A stretch of DNA of 64,000 nucleotides. It comes from Pseudovibrio sp. M1P-2-3 (GTDB lineage Bacteria > Pseudomonadota > Alphaproteobacteria > Rhizobiales > Stappiaceae). The stretch is taken from positions 124,001-188,000 of the forward strand of contig NZ_JARRCW010000002.1 in the NCBI RefSeq assembly GCF_031501865.1, read 5' to 3'. Under the pieces are notes generated by a model that did not search any database, was not told the origin of the DNA, and saw only the letters and a list, made by a program, of their open reading frames with translations. A program made the position numbers and the translations under genes. Below are positions 1 through 15,000 of the stretch, in pieces; positions within the stretch are counted from its first letter, which is position 1; each line of letters begins with the position of its first letter.

Positions 1-3000
1 ATTGAAGAATCTTCTTTCAAACTGGCTGTCGTATGCATCGTGAGTGGGTTGGCAGCTACTACGAAATGGTGTTGCGCAGTAGCCTTCATTCCTGCCAGTG
101 TATTGAGTGTGCCCTGTACCAGAAGGTTTTGGTCTGCAATGGCGGCAATATCTTGCCCTGGAACAGTCACCTGCCATTTATTGCCTTGTACAGTTGCCGA
201 ATAATGGATTCCGGCTATTTCAAGATCAACTTTACTTCCGTCAAGAGCATTAGCTGTCTCCCCGTTGATGAGGAGAGGTTTCCCATGCTCTCCGCTGTCA
301 ATCAGGTCATCCCCGCCAACACTGTTGATCACAAGTACTGGCCTATCGTGAGCGATATAGACTTTCTGAGTGATAAAATTCCCTGCCTGCATATCATAGA
401 ATCTGAAATTGTGATCGCCAGTCAATAGATTGAAGTTGCTACCATCAATCGACCAATGACCACTGGCATCTACTATGGCAGAAGCATTACTCCCATAAAG
501 TAAGACGATTTCATGCCCAGGTGTGCCTGTACCATGATAAACTAGTGTATTATCCGTTGTAATAAAATCAGAATGACTAAGTCCTGTATCCTGACTGATG
601 GACGAAACTGCTAGAGGAATGTGGTTGATATCCAGCAATCCGTGGGAGAGTATTGTTTCATGACCATCTCCAATTGTCATTGTCACTGGGATATCGGTTA
701 TTGTTTTGCCGTGAACGGGCGTAAACACCCACTCGCCATTGCTGTTTTGAGCAAATGAGCCATATTGAGCGTCCACATCCACTTGAGTAACTGACAAGTT
801 ATCATTGTCAGGATCAGTCGCACCGGCCAACTTCAGCAGATCGCCCGGACTAAATGTTTTTGTTAAACCGTCTGTTACCTCGCCCATATCTACTGGTGCG
901 GCGGATGTTGCTGTCACAACCGGTCGGTCATTGGTACCCGTGAGGTTTATTGTAAGGTTCTGCTGCGCTTGCCCTCCATCTCCATCGGTCACGGTAATGG
1001 GTATAGTTAATGCCTTGTGAGCGCCCTCAGCCAAGCTGTTATAAGCCGCATTTGAGGGATCAAATCGATAGTGCCCATTTGCGTCAATTTGAAACCCATC
1101 TATCTGGGCTGTGCTGGTATAATGCAAGCTACTCTTAGGACTGTCTATATCCGTCGCTGTCATGTGCCCTGTGACAACTCTTCCGCCCTCCGTTGCTGCA
1201 GTTGTCGCAGCACTTAAAACTGGAGCATCATTGGTGCCGCGCAGTTCAACAACAATATTGTGTGTTGTACCATCTGCAGAAGATACCCGGTACGTCGCAT
1301 GCTCTACTTGCCCTGCGGCAAGTTGCTGAACTTGTTGGTTACTGTTATCTACCACATAACTCCAGTTCCCAGCGGCATCGATGTGTAGGTTCCCCCCAAA
1401 TGGGTCGGAAATCGCGTGCTCCCCAAACTGGCTGAACTGGAAGTGTTCTTGTGTAGGCCCATCAGGATCGGTGATATTAAGATTCCCGCTGATGACGATA
1501 CGTCCAGATACTTTGTCTTCTATTGCTGAGCCAGTATCCGTTCCGGAGATTACCGCTTTGTCCGAGGCGGCAGCCAACGTTGTTGTTGCACCCGTGTGTG
1601 TTACCCCCCCATGAGCATCATGGACGTCGAAGCCAAAGTGCACTTGCCCGTTGTAATCTTTCTCAGGTGTAAATGTATAAGTTCCATCTTTGTTGTCGCG
1701 AACCGAGCCATGATCCACACGTAGGAGTTCGATACTTAATTTACCCACATCATTCGCGTCAACATCAACCGTATTGGCGAGAAGCTGCGCCTTGGTTAGT
1801 GTCTGGGAAATATCCTCGGTTCCACTGTTGAGTGTAACCGTAGAAGAACAGTAGGGCCGGTCATTACTGCCGTGAATAGTAATAGTGATGTCATGAGAAG
1901 TTCCATCCTTGGAATAAACTGTAATTGTATCTGTTACAGATTGACCGGCGCCCAGCTGGTCGATAGCAGTCCCGTGTGATGTTGCAAGCCCCCCCACGAA
2001 ACGGTTGCTTCCAGCGTCCGCATGGTAGTGCCATGTGCCATTCGGGTTTAATAGTAAATCTCCATACTGCCCGTGATAATTAAATCCATACCCCTTGCTA
2101 TCAAATTCTGCTTCTCCTGCATCAGGGTCTGTAATCGTTAGTTGCCCATCTACACTAAGAGTAGTTTTACCCAGTTTCGCCATACCGGGCTGGGCATAAT
2201 CGGGGGACATGTCAACACCAGCAGTATTCTCTGTAACACTGCCAGTATCTACACCGCCGATCACCGCTGCATTACTTGTGCCAGTAACAGAAATTACGAG
2301 GTTCTGGGTATCTGTTGCACCAGATTTGTCAGTGACGGTCACCGGGATTGATAGATGCTGTGTAGCACCTGCCGCCAAGTGTTCATAGGCCGAGTTTGTT
2401 GGGTCAAAGTTCCAACTGCCGTCTGCATTCAATACAAAACCTGCAGGCGCGGTTTGAGTCAGAGAATAGGTTTGGCTATCACCATGGTCTACATCTGTGG
2501 CTGACATCTGACCAGTTAAGCGCGTGCCCCCCTCTGTTGTAGAAGCGGTTGCGGCCTTTAGAACCGGCGCATCATTGGTCCCATGGATTGTGATCTGGAT
2601 CTGGTGTGTTGTACCGTCAACCGATTTTATTGTAACAGTATCCGTGGCCGTTTGCGATGCACCCAATTGTTGGATTGCAGGTTTTCGATTATCAATGTAG
2701 TAAATGAAGTCTCCATCTTGTTGAAGTAATACGTGACCACCCATCGAGGTGTCGTATCCTATACCCTGATAGGTTTGGGGGCCTTTATTGATATCAAATT
2801 TCGCTTCCCCCGGATCTGGGTCACTGATGTCCAGGTGTCCATAGACCTGCAGTTCATAGTGGGTGTTGATGTAACCGCGGTCCTCGGTGACCGATGGAAT
2901 TTGGGTGTCTGTAATAACCGCTGCATCCCCAACAGCTGTCAATGTCGTTGTTGCGCCTGTGTGTGTCAGACCTCCATGATCATCTTTTACATCATAAGTG

Positions 3001-6000
3001 AAATGAACAGTGCCATTGTAATCCTTCTCGGGTGTGAACGTGTAGGTTCCATCCTTGTTGTCCTGAATGGAGCCATGGTCTGAATGAAGGTTGGCAATAC
3101 TCAGCTTTCCAGCGTCATTTGCATCAACATCAACCGTATTCTGGAGCAATTGGGCCGCGGTGATGGTCTGACTTGTATCTTCGGTTCCTGGATGCAAGGA
3201 GACTTCAGAAGAACAGTAGGGCCGGTCATTACTGCCATGAATGGTGATGACTATATCGTGCGCAGTTCCGTCTTTTGAGTGGACGGTGATTGTATCCGTG
3301 AGGGTCTGGTTTTCACCCAGTTGGTCAATAGCCGTGCCTTGAGATGTCGGTCGCCCACCCACAACTTTTATGTTGCCTGCGTTGGCATGATAGTGCCACT
3401 CTCCATTTTCATGCAGCAATAGGTCACCATACTTACCATGGTAATCATAGGCGCCAGATTTTTTGTCAAAGCTGGCTTCGCCAACATCCGGATCAATAAT
3501 GGTCAATTTTCCACTGACATAAAGAGGAGCCTTGCCAAGCATAGATATATGCGGTTGAGCATAATCAGGGGATTTATCTTCCCCAGCAGCATTCTCCGTA
3601 ACACTGCCTGTGTCTACACCCGAAATTACAGCCTTGTCGTCGGTGCCGTTGATGGTGACGGTGAGTTGGTGGGCGGTGCCGTCTTTGGAGGTGACGGTGA
3701 GGTGGTCGGTGAGCTGGTCGCCATGAGCCAGGCCCTGCACCGCCGGCTGCTGGTTGTTGAGGCTGTAGCTCCACGCGCCGTCGGGCTGGATGGAGAAGCT
3801 GCCATGGGCGGCACTCACATGAGACTGCGCCACGAACTGATCCTGACCGGCGTCGGGATCGGTGATGGTGAGCTGACCGCCGGTGTGAAGCGCCGTCTCC
3901 TCGGTGACCGCCCCGGTGGCGGTGCCGCCGATCTGGGCCTTGTCGTCGGTGCCGTTGATGGTGACGGTGAGTTGGTGGGCGGTGCCGTCGATGGAGGTGA
4001 CGGTGAGACTGTCGGTGAGCTGGTCACCATGGGCCAGGCCCTGCACCGCCGGTTGTTGGTTGTTGAGGCTGTAGCTCCATGATCCGTCGGGCTGCACGGT
4101 AAAACTGCCATGGGCACCTTGGGCGTTTGGTTGCGCCACGAACTGGTCCTGACCGGCATCGGGATCGGTGATGGTGAGCTGGCCGCCGGTGTGAAGCGCC
4201 GTCTCCTCGGTGACCACACCGGTGGCGGTACCGCCGATCTGCGCCTTGTCGTCGGTGCCGTTGATGGTGACGGTGAGTTGGTGGGCGGTGCCGTCGATGG
4301 AGGTAACGGTGAGGCTGTCGGTGAGCTGGTCGCCATGGGCCAGGCCCTGCACAGCCGGCTGCTGGTTGTTGAGGCTGTAGCTCCACGAGCCATCGGGCTG
4401 CACGGTAAAACTGCCATGGGCGCCTTGGGCGTTTGGTTGCGCCACGAACTGGTCCTGACCGGCATCGGGATCGGTGATGGTGAGCTGACCGCCGGTGTGA
4501 AGCGCCGTCTCCTCGGTGACAGTGCCGGTGGCGGTACCGCCGATCTGGGCCTTGTCGTCGGTGCCGTTGATGGTGACGGTGAGTTGGTGGGCGGTGCCAT
4601 CGATGGAGGTAACGGTGAGGCTGTCGGTGAGCTGGTCGCCATGGGCCAGGCCCTGCACAGCCGGCTGCTGGTTGTTGAGGCTGTAGCTCCACGAGCCATC
4701 GGGCTGCACGGTAAAACTGCCATGGGCGCCTTGGGCGTTTGGTTGCGCCACGAACTGGTCCTGACCGGCATCGGGATCGGTGATGGTGAGCTGACCGCCG
4801 GTGTGAAGCGCCGTCTCCTCGGTGACAGTGCCGGTGGCGGTACCGCCGATCTGCGCCTTGTCGTCGGTGCCGTTGATGGTGACGGTGAGTTGGTGGGCGG
4901 TGCCATCGATGGAGGTAACGGTGAGGCTGTCGGTGAGCTGGTCGCCATGGGCCAGGCCCTGCACCGCCGGTTGTTGGTTGTTGAGGCTGTAGCTCCATGA
5001 TCCGTCGGGCTGCACGGTAAAACTGCCATGGGCACCTTGGGCGTTTGGTTGCGCCACGAACTGGTCCTGACCGGCATCGGGATCGGTGATGGTGAGCTGG
5101 CCGCCGGTGTGAAGCGCCGTCTCCTCGGTGACCACACCGGTGGCGGTACCGCCGATCTGCGCCTTGTCGTCGGTGCCGTTGATGGTGACGGTGAGTTGGT
5201 GGGCGGTGCCATCGATGGAGGTAACGGTGAGGCTGTCGGTGAGCTGGTCGCCATGGGCCAGGCCCTGCACAGCCGGCTGCTGGTTGTTGAGGCTGTAGCT
5301 CCACGCGCCGTCGGGCTGGATGGAGAAGCTGCCATGGGCGCCTTGGGCGTTTGGTTGCGCCACGAACTGGGCCTGACCGGCGTCGGGATCGGTGATGGTG
5401 AGCTGACCGCCGGTGTGAAGCGCCGTCTCCTCGGTGACAGTGCCGGTGGCGGTACCGCCGATCTGGGCCTTGTCGTCGGTGCCGTTGATGGTGACGGTGA
5501 GTTGGTGGGCGGTGCCATCGATGGAGGTAACGGTGAGGCTGTCGGTGAGCTGGTCACCATGGGCCAGGCCCTGCACCGCCGGTTGTTGGTTGTTGAGGCT
5601 GTAGCTCCACGCGCCGTCGGGCTGGATGGAGAAGCTACCATGGGCGCCTTGGGCGTTTGGTTGCGCCACGAACTGGTCCTGACCGGCATCGGGATCGGTG
5701 ATGGTGAGCTGGCCGCCGGTGTGAAGCGCGGTCTCTTCGGTGACCACACCGGTGGCGGTACCGCCGATCTGCGCCTTGTCGTCGGTGCCGTTGATGGTGA
5801 CGGTGAGTTGGTGGGCGGTGCCATCGATGGAGGTAACGGTGAGGCTGTCGGTGAGCTGGTCGCCATGGGCCAGGCCCTGCACCGCCGGCTGCTGGTTGTT
5901 GAGGCTGTAGCTCCATGAGCCATCAGGCTGGATGGAGAAGCTGCCATGGGCACCTTGGGCGTTTGGTTGCGCCACGAACTGATCCTGACCGGCGTCAGGA

Positions 6001-9000
6001 TCGGTGATGGTGAGCTGACCGCCGGTGTGAAGCGCCGTCTCCTCGGTGACAGTGCCGGTGGCGGTACCGCCGATCTGCGCCTTGTCATCGGTGCCGTTGA
6101 TGGTGACGGTGAGTTGGTGGGCGGTGCCATCGATGGAGGTAACGGTGAGGCTGTCGGTGAGCTGGTCGCCATGGGCCAGGCCCTGCACCGCCGGCTGCTG
6201 GTTGTTGAGGCTGTAGCTCCACGCGCCGTCGGGCTGGATGGAGAAGCTGCCATGGGCGGCACTCACATGAGACTGCGCCACGAACTGATCCTGACCGGCG
6301 TCGGGATCGGTGATGGTGAGCTGACCGCCGGTGTGAAGCGCCGTCTCCTCGGTGACCGCCCCGGTGGCGGTGCCGCCGATCTGCGCCTTGTCGTCGGTGC
6401 CGTTGATGGTGACGGTGAGTTGGTGGGCGGTGCCGTCGATGGAGGTGACGGTGAGACTGTCGGTGAGCTGGTCACCATGGGCCAGGCCCTGCACCGCCGG
6501 TTGTTGGTTGTTGAGGCTGTAGCTCCATGATCCGTCGGGCTGCACGGTAAAACTGCCATGGGCACCTTGGGCGTTTGGTTGCGCCACGAACTGGTCCTGA
6601 CCGGCATCGGGATCGGTGATGGTGAGCTGACCGCCGGTGTGAAGCGCCGTCTCCTCGGTGACCACACCGGTGGCGGTACCGCCGATCTGCGCCTTGTCGT
6701 CGGTGCCGTTGATGGTGACGGTGAGTTGGTGGGCGGTGCCATCGATGGAGGTAACGGTGAGGCTGTCGGTGAGCTGGTCGCCATGGGCCAGGCCCTGCAC
6801 AGCCGGCTGCTGGTTGTTGAGGCTGTAGCTCCACGAGCCATCGGGCTGCACGGTAAAACTGCCATGGGCGCCTTGGGCGTTTGGTTGCGCCACGAACTGG
6901 TCCTGACCGGCATCGGGATCGGTGATGGTGAGCTGACCGCCGGTGTGAAGCGCCGTCTCCTCGGTGACAGTGCCGGTGGCGGTACCGCCGATCTGGGCCT
7001 TGTCGTCGGTGCCGTTGATGGTGACGGTGAGTTGGTGGGCGGTGCCATCGATGGAGGTAACGGTGAGGCTGTCGGTGAGCTGGTCGCCATGGGCCAGGCC
7101 CTGCACAGCCGGCTGCTGGTTGTTGAGGCTGTAGCTCCACGAGCCATCGGGCTGCACGGTAAAACTGCCATGGGCGCCTTGGGCGTTTGGTTGCGCCACG
7201 AACTGGTCCTGACCGGCATCGGGATCGGTGATGGTGAGCTGACCGCCGGTGTGAAGCGCCGTCTCCTCGGTGACAGTGCCGGTGGCGGTACCGCCGATCT
7301 GCGCCTTGTCATCGGTGCCGTTGATGGTGACGGTGAGTTGGTGGGCGGTGCCATCGATGGAGGTAACGGTGAGGCTGTCGGTGAGCTGGTCGCCATGGGC
7401 CAGGCCCTGCACCGCCGGTTGTTGGTTGTTGAGGCTGTAGCTCCATGATCCGTCGGGCTGCACGGTAAAACTGCCATGGGCACCTTGGGCGTTTGGTTGC
7501 GCCACGAACTGGTCCTGACCGGCATCGGGATCGGTGATGGTGAGCTGGCCGCCGGTGTGAAGCGCCGTCTCCTCGGTGACCACACCGGTGGCGGTACCGC
7601 CGATCTGCGCCTTGTCGTCGGTGCCGTTGATGGTGACGGTGAGTTGGTGGGCGGTGCCATCGATGGAGGTAACGGTGAGGCTGTCGGTGAGCTGGTCGCC
7701 ATGGGCCAGGCCCTGCACAGCCGGCTGCTGGTTGTTGAGGCTGTAGCTCCACGCGCCGTCGGGCTGGATGGAGAAGCTGCCATGGGCGCCTTGGGCGTTT
7801 GGTTGCGCCACGAACTGGGCCTGACCGGCGTCGGGATCGGTGATGGTGAGCTGACCGCCGGTGTGAAGCGCCGTCTCCTCGGTGACAGTGCCGGTGGCGG
7901 TACCGCCGATCTGGGCCTTGTCGTCGGTGCCGTTGATGGTGACGGTGAGTTGGTGGGCGGTGCCATCGATGGAGGTAACGGTGAGGCTGTCGGTGAGCTG
8001 GTCACCATGGGCCAGGCCCTGCACCGCCGGTTGTTGGTTGTTGAGGCTGTAGCTCCATGATCCGTCGGGCTGCACGGTAAAACTGCCATGGGCGCCTTGG
8101 GCGTTTGGTTGCGCCACGAACTGGTCCTGACCGGCATCGGGATCGGTGATGGTGAGCTGGCCGCCGGTGTGAAGCGCCGTCTCCTCGGTGACCACACCGG
8201 TGGCGGTACCGCCGATCTGCGCCTTGTCGTCGGTGCCGTTGATGGTGACGGTGAGTTGGTGGGCGGTGCCATCGATGGAGGTAACGGTGAGGCTGTCGGT
8301 GAGCTGGTCGCCATGGGCCAGGCCCTGCACAGCCGGCTGCTGGTTGTTGAGGCTGTAGCTCCACGCGCCGTCGGGCTGCACGGTAAAACTGCCATGGGCG
8401 CCTTGGGCGTTTGGTTGCGCCACGAACTGGTCCTGGCCGGCATCGGGATCGGTGATGGTGAGCTGACCGCCGGTGTGAAGCGCCGTCTCCTCGGTGACAG
8501 TGCCGGTGGCGGTACCGCCGATCTGCGCCTTGTCATCGGTGCCGTTGATGGTGACGGTGAGTTGGTGGGCGGTGCCATCGATGGAGGTAACGGTGAGGCT
8601 GTCGGTGAGCTGGTCGCCATGGGCCAGGCCCTGCACCGCCGGCTGCTGGTTGTTGAGGCTGTAGCTCCACGCGCCGTCGGGCTGGATGGAGAAGCTGCCA
8701 TGGGCGGCACTCACATGAGACTGCGCCACGAACTGATCCTGACCGGCGTCGGGATCGGTGATGGTGAGCTGACCGCCGGTGTGAAGCGCCGTCTCCTCGG
8801 TGACCGCCCCGGTGGCGGTGCCGCCGATCTGGGCCTTGTCGTCGGTGCCGTTGATGGTGACGGTCAGCTGGTGGGCGGTGCCATCGATGGAGGTGACGGT
8901 GAGGCTGTCGGTGAGCTGGTCGCCATGGGTCAGGCCCTGCACCGCCGGCTGCTGGTTGTTGAGGCTGTAGCTCCACGCGCCGTCGGGCTGGATGGAGAAG

Positions 9001-12000
9001 CTACCATGGGCGCCTTGGGCGTTTGGTTGCGCCACGAACTGGTCCTGACCGGCATCGGGATCGGTGATGGTGAGCTGACCGCCGGTGTGAAGCGCCGTCT
9101 CCTCGGTGACAGTGCCGGTGGCGGTACCGCCGATCTGGGCCTTGTCGTCGGTGCCGTTGATGGTGACGGTCAGCTGGTGGGCGGTGCCGTCGATGGAGGT
9201 GACGGTGAGACTGTCGGTCAGCTGGTCACCACTCTTCAGGCCCTGCACCGCCGGCTGCTGGTTGTTGAGGCTGTAGCTCCATGAGCCATCAGGCTGGATG
9301 GAGAAGCTGCCATGGGCGCCTTGGGCGTTTGGTTGCGCTACGAACTGGTCCTGACCGGCGTCGGGATCGGTGATGGTGAGCTGACCGCCGGTGTGAAGCG
9401 CCGTCTCCTCGGTGACAGTGCCGGTGGCGGTACCGCCGATCTGGGCCTTGTCATCGGTGCCGTTGATGGTGACGGTGAGTTGGTGGGCGGTGCCATCGAT
9501 GGAGGTAACGGTGAGGCTGTCGGTGAGCTGGTCGCCATGGGTCAGGCCCTGCACCGCCGGCTGCTGGTTGTTGAGGCTGTAGCTCCATGATCCGTCGGGC
9601 TGCACGGTAAAACTGCCATGGGCACCTTGGGCGTTTGGTTGCGCCACGAACTGGTCCTGACCGGCATCGGGATCGGTGATGGTGAGCTGGCCGCCGGTGT
9701 GAAGCGCCGTCTCCTCGGTGACAGTGCCGGTGGCGGTACCGCCGATCTGCGCCTTGTCGTCGGTGCCGTTGATGGTGACGGTCAGCTGGTGGGCGGTGCC
9801 ATCGATGGAGGTAACGGTGAGGCTGTCGGTGAGCTGGTCGCCATGGGCCAGACCCTGCACCGCCGGTTGTTGGTTGTTGAGGCTGTAGCTCCATGATCCG
9901 TCGGGCTGCACGGTAAAACTGCCATGGGCGCCTTGGGCGTTTGGTTGCGCCACGAACTGATCCTGACCGGCATCGGGATCGGTGATGGTGAGCTGGCCAC
10001 CGGTGTGAAGCGCTGTCTCCTCGGTGACCGCCCCGGTGGTGGTGCCGCCGATCTGGGCCTTGTCGTCGGTGCCGTTGATGGTGACGGTCAGCTGGTGGGC
10101 GGTGCCATCGATGGAGGTGACGGTGAGGCTGTCGGTGAGCTGGTCACCATGGGCCAGGCCCTGCACAGCCGGCTGCTGGTTGTTGAGGCTGTAGCTCCAC
10201 GAGCCATCGGGCTGCACGGTAAAACTGCCATGGGCGCCTTGGGCGTTTGGTTGCGCCACGAACTGGTCCTGACCGGCATCGGGATCGGTGATGGTGAGCT
10301 GACCGCCGGTGTGAAGCGCCGTCTCCTCGGTGACAGTGCCGGTGGCGGTACCGCCGATCTGCGCCTTGTCATCGGTGCCGTTGATGGTGACGGTGAGTTG
10401 GTGGGCGGTGCCGTCGATGGAGGTGACGGTGAGACTGTCGGTCAGCTGGTCACCACTCTTCAGGCCCTGCACCGCCGGCTGCTGGTTGTTGAGGCTGTAG
10501 CTCCATGAGCCATCAGGCTGGATGGAGAAGCTGCCATGGGCGCCTTGGGCGTTTGGTTGCGCTACGAACTGGTCCTGACCGGCGTCGGGATCGGTGATGG
10601 TGAGCTGACCGCCGGTGTGAAGCGCCGTCTCCTCGGTGACAGTGCCGGTGGCGGTACCGCCGATCTGGGCCTTGTCATCGGTGCCGTTGATGGTGACGGT
10701 GAGTTGGTGGGCGGTGCCATCGATGGAGGTAACGGTGAGGCTGTCGGTGAGCTGGTCGCCATGGGTCAGGCCCTGCACCGCCGGCTGCTGGTTGTTGAGG
10801 CTGTAGCTCCACGAGCCGTCGGGCTGCACGGTAAAGCTGCCATGGGCGCCTTGGGCGTTTGGTTGCGCCACGAACTGGTCCTGACCGGCATCGGGATCGG
10901 TGATGGTGAGATGACCGCCGGTGTGAAGCGCCGTCTCCTCGGTGACAGTGCCGGTGGCGGTACCGCCGATCTGCGCCTTGTCGTCGGTGCCGTTGATGGT
11001 GACGGTCAGCTGGTGGGCGGTGCCATCGATGGAGGTAACGGTGAGGCTGTCGGTGAGCTGGTCACCATGGGCCAGACCCTGCACCGCCGGTTGTTGGTTG
11101 TTGAGGCTGTAGCTCCATGATCCGTCGGGCTGCACGGTAAAACTGCCATGGGCGCCTTGGGCGTTTGGTTGCGCTACGAACTGGTCCTGACCGGCGTCGG
11201 GATCGGTGATGGTGAGCTGACCGCCGGTGTGAAGCGCCGTCTCCTCGGTGACAGTGCCGGTGGCGGTACCGCCGATCTGCGCCTTGTCGTCGGTGCCGTT
11301 GATGGTGACGGTGAGTTGGTGGGCGGTGCCATCGATGGAGGTAACGGTGAGGCTGTCGGTGAGCTGGTCACCATGGGCCAGGCCCTGCACCGCCGGTTGT
11401 TGGTTGTTGAGGCTGTAGCTCCATGATCCGTCGGGCTGCACGGTAAAACTGCCATGGGCACCTTGGGCGTTTGGTTGCGCCACGAACTGGTCCTGACCGG
11501 CATCGGGATCGGTGATGGTGAGCTGACCGCCGGTGTGAAGCGCCGTCTCCTCGGTGACAGTGCCGGTGGCGGTACCGCCGATCTGCGCCTTGTCGTCGGT
11601 GCCGTTGATGGTGACGGTGAGTTGGTGGGCGGTGCCATCGATGGAGGTAACGGTGAGGCTGTCGGTGAGCTGGTCACCATGGGCCAGGCCCTGCACCGCC
11701 GGTTGTTGGTTGTTGAGGCTGTAGCTCCATGATCCGTCGGGCTGCACGGTAAAACTGCCATGGGCACCTTGGGCGTTTGGTTGCGCCACGAACTGGTCCT
11801 GACCGGCATCGGGATCGGTGATGGTGAGCTGGCCGCCGGTGTGAAGCGCCGTCTCCTCGGTGACCGCCCCGGTGGCGGTGCCGCCGATCTGGGCCTTGTC
11901 GTCGGTGCCGTTGATGGTGACGGTCAGCTGGTGGGCGGTGCCATCGATGGAGGTGACGGTGAGGCTGTCGGTGAGCTGGTCACCATGGGCCAGGCCCTGC

Positions 12001-15000
12001 ACCGCCGGCTGCTGGTTGTTGAGGCTGTAGCTCCACGAGCCATCGGGCTGCACGGTAAAACTGCCATGGGCGCCTTGGGCGTTTGGTTGCGCCACGAACT
12101 GGTCCTGACCGGCATCGGGATCGGTGATGGTGAGCTGACCGCCGGTGTGAAGCGCCGTCTCCTCGGTGACAGTGCCGGTGGCGGTACCGCCGATCTGCGC
12201 CTTGTCGTCGGTGCCGTTGATGGTGACGGTGAGTTGGTGGGCGGTGCCATCGATGGAGGTAACGGTGAGGCTGTCGGTGAGCTGGTCGCCATGGGCCAGG
12301 CCCTGCACAGCCGGCTGCTGGTTGTTGAGGCTGTAGCTCCATGAGCCATCAGGCTGGATGGAGAAGCTGCCATGGGCGGCACTCACATGAGACTGCGCCA
12401 CGAACTGATCCTGACCGGCGTCGGGATCGGTGATGGTGAGCTGACCGCCGGTGTGAAGCGCCGTCTCCTCGGTGACAGTGCCGGTGGCGGTACCGCCGAT
12501 CTGCGCCTTGTCGTCGGTGCCGTTGATGGTGACGGTGAGTTGGTGGGCGGTGCCATCGATGGAGGTGACGGTGAGGCTGTCGGTGAGCTGGTCGCCATGG
12601 GCCAGGCCCTGCACAGCCGGCTGCTGGTTGTTGAGGCTGTAGCTCCACGAGCCATCGGGCTGCACGGTAAAACTGCCATGGGCGCCTTGGGCGTTTGGTT
12701 GCGCCACGAACTGGTCCTGACCGGCATCGGGATCGGTGATGGTGAGCTGACCGCCGGTGTGAAGCGCCGTCTCCTCGGTGACAGTGCCGGTGGCGGTACC
12801 GCCGATCTGCGCCTTGTCATCGGTGCCGTTGATGGTGACGGTGAGTTGGTGGGCGGTGCCGTCGATGGAGGTGACGGTGAGACTGTCGGTCAGCTGGTCA
12901 CCACTCTTCAGGCCCTGCACCGCCGGCTGCTGGTTGTTGAGGCTGTAGCTCCATGAGCCATCAGGCTGGATGGAGAAGCTGCCATGGGCGCCTTGGGCGT
13001 TTGGTTGCGCTACGAACTGGTCCTGACCGGCGTCGGGATCGGTGATGGTGAGCTGACCGCCGGTGTGAAGCGCCGTCTCCTCGGTGACAGTGCCGGTGGC
13101 GGTACCGCCGATCTGGGCCTTGTCATCGGTGCCGTTGATGGTGACGGTGAGTTGGTGGGCGGTGCCATCGATGGAGGTAACGGTGAGGCTGTCGGTGAGC
13201 TGGTCGCCATGGGTCAGGCCCTGCACCGCCGGCTGCTGGTTGTTGAGGCTGTAGCTCCACGAGCCGTCGGGCTGCACGGTAAAGCTGCCATGGGCGCCTT
13301 GGGCGTTTGGTTGCGCCACGAACTGGTCCTGACCGGCATCGGGATCGGTGATGGTGAGCTGACCGCCGGTGTGAAGCGCCGTCTCCTCGGTGACAGTGCC
13401 GGTGGCGGTACCGCCGATCTGCGCCTTGTCGTCGGTGCCGTTGATGGTGACGGTCAGCTGGTGGGCGGTGCCATCGATGGAGGTAACGGTGAGGCTGTCG
13501 GTGAGCTGGTCACCATGGGCCAGACCCTGCACCGCCGGTTGTTGGTTGTTGAGGCTGTAGCTCCATGATCCGTCGGGCTGCACGGTAAAACTGCCATGGG
13601 CGCCTTGGGCGTTTGGTTGCGCCACGAACTGATCCTGACCGGCATCGGGATCGGTGATGGTGAGCTGGCCACCGGTGTGAAGCGCTGTCTCCTCGGTGAC
13701 CGCCCCGGTGGTGGTGCCGCCGATCTGGGCCTTGTCGTCGGTGCCGTTGATGGTGACGGTCAGCTGGTGGGCGGTGCCATCGATGGAGGTGACGGTGAGG
13801 CTGTCGGTGAGCTGGTCACCATGGGCCAGGCCCTGCACCGCCGGCTGCTGGTTGTTGAGGCTGTAGCTCCATGAGCCATCAGGCTGGATGGAGAAGCTGC
13901 CATGGGCGCCTTGGGCGTTTGGTTGCGCTACGAACTGGTCCTGACCGGCGTCGGGATCGGTGATGGTGAGCTGACCGCCGGTGTGAAGCGCCGTCTCCTC
14001 GGTGACAGTGCCGGTGGCGGTACCGCCGATCTGCGCCTTGTCGTCGGTGCCGTTGATGGTGACGGTGAGTTGGTGGGCGGTGCCATCGATGGAGGTAACG
14101 GTGAGGCTGTCGGTGAGCTGGTCACCATGGGCCAGGCCCTGCACCGCCGGTTGTTGGTTGTTGAGGCTGTAGCTCCATGATCCGTCGGGCTGCACGGTAA
14201 AACTGCCATGGGCACCTTGGGCGTTTGGTTGCGCCACGAACTGGTCCTGACCGGCATCGGGATCGGTGATGGTGAGCTGGCCGCCGGTGTGAAGCGCCGT
14301 CTCCTCGGTGACCGCCCCGGTGGCGGTGCCGCCGATCTGGGCCTTGTCGTCGGTGCCGTTGATGGTGACGGTCAGCTGGTGGGCGGTGCCATCGATGGAG
14401 GTGACGGTGAGGCTGTCGGTGAGCTGGTCACCATGGGCCAGGCCCTGCACCGCCGGCTGCTGGTTGTTGAGGCTGTAGCTCCACGAGCCATCGGGCTGCA
14501 CGGTAAAACTGCCATGGGCGCCTTGGGCGTTTGGTTGCGCCACGAACTGGTCCTGACCGGCATCGGGATCGGTGATGGTGAGCTGACCGCCGGTGTGAAG
14601 CGCCGTCTCCTCGGTGACAGTGCCGGTGGCGGTACCGCCGATCTGCGCCTTGTCGTCGGTGCCGTTGATGGTGACGGTGAGTTGGTGGGCGGTGCCATCG
14701 ATGGAGGTAACGGTGAGGCTGTCGGTGAGCTGGTCGCCATGGGCCAGGCCCTGCACCGCCGGCTGCTGGTTGTTGAGGCTGTAGCTCCATGAGCCATCAG
14801 GCTGGATGGAGAAGCTGCCATGGGCGCCTTGGGCGTTTGGTTGCGCTACGAACTGGTCCTGACCGGCGTCGGGATCGGTGATGGTGAGCTGACCGCCGGT
14901 GTGAAGCGCCGTCTCCTCGGTGACAGTGCCGGTGGCGGTACCGCCGATCTGGGCCTTGTCGTCGGTGCCGTTGATGGTGACGGTGAGTTGGTGGGCGGTG

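Noticed and set aside
3815-8710. Two 815-codon minus-strand ORFs rich in Ser/Pro/Thr
   Set aside because: They run in a different frame from the adhesin, which is open through the whole region. They repeat with the 306-bp unit and have shadow composition (TSSPTASPLPPS).
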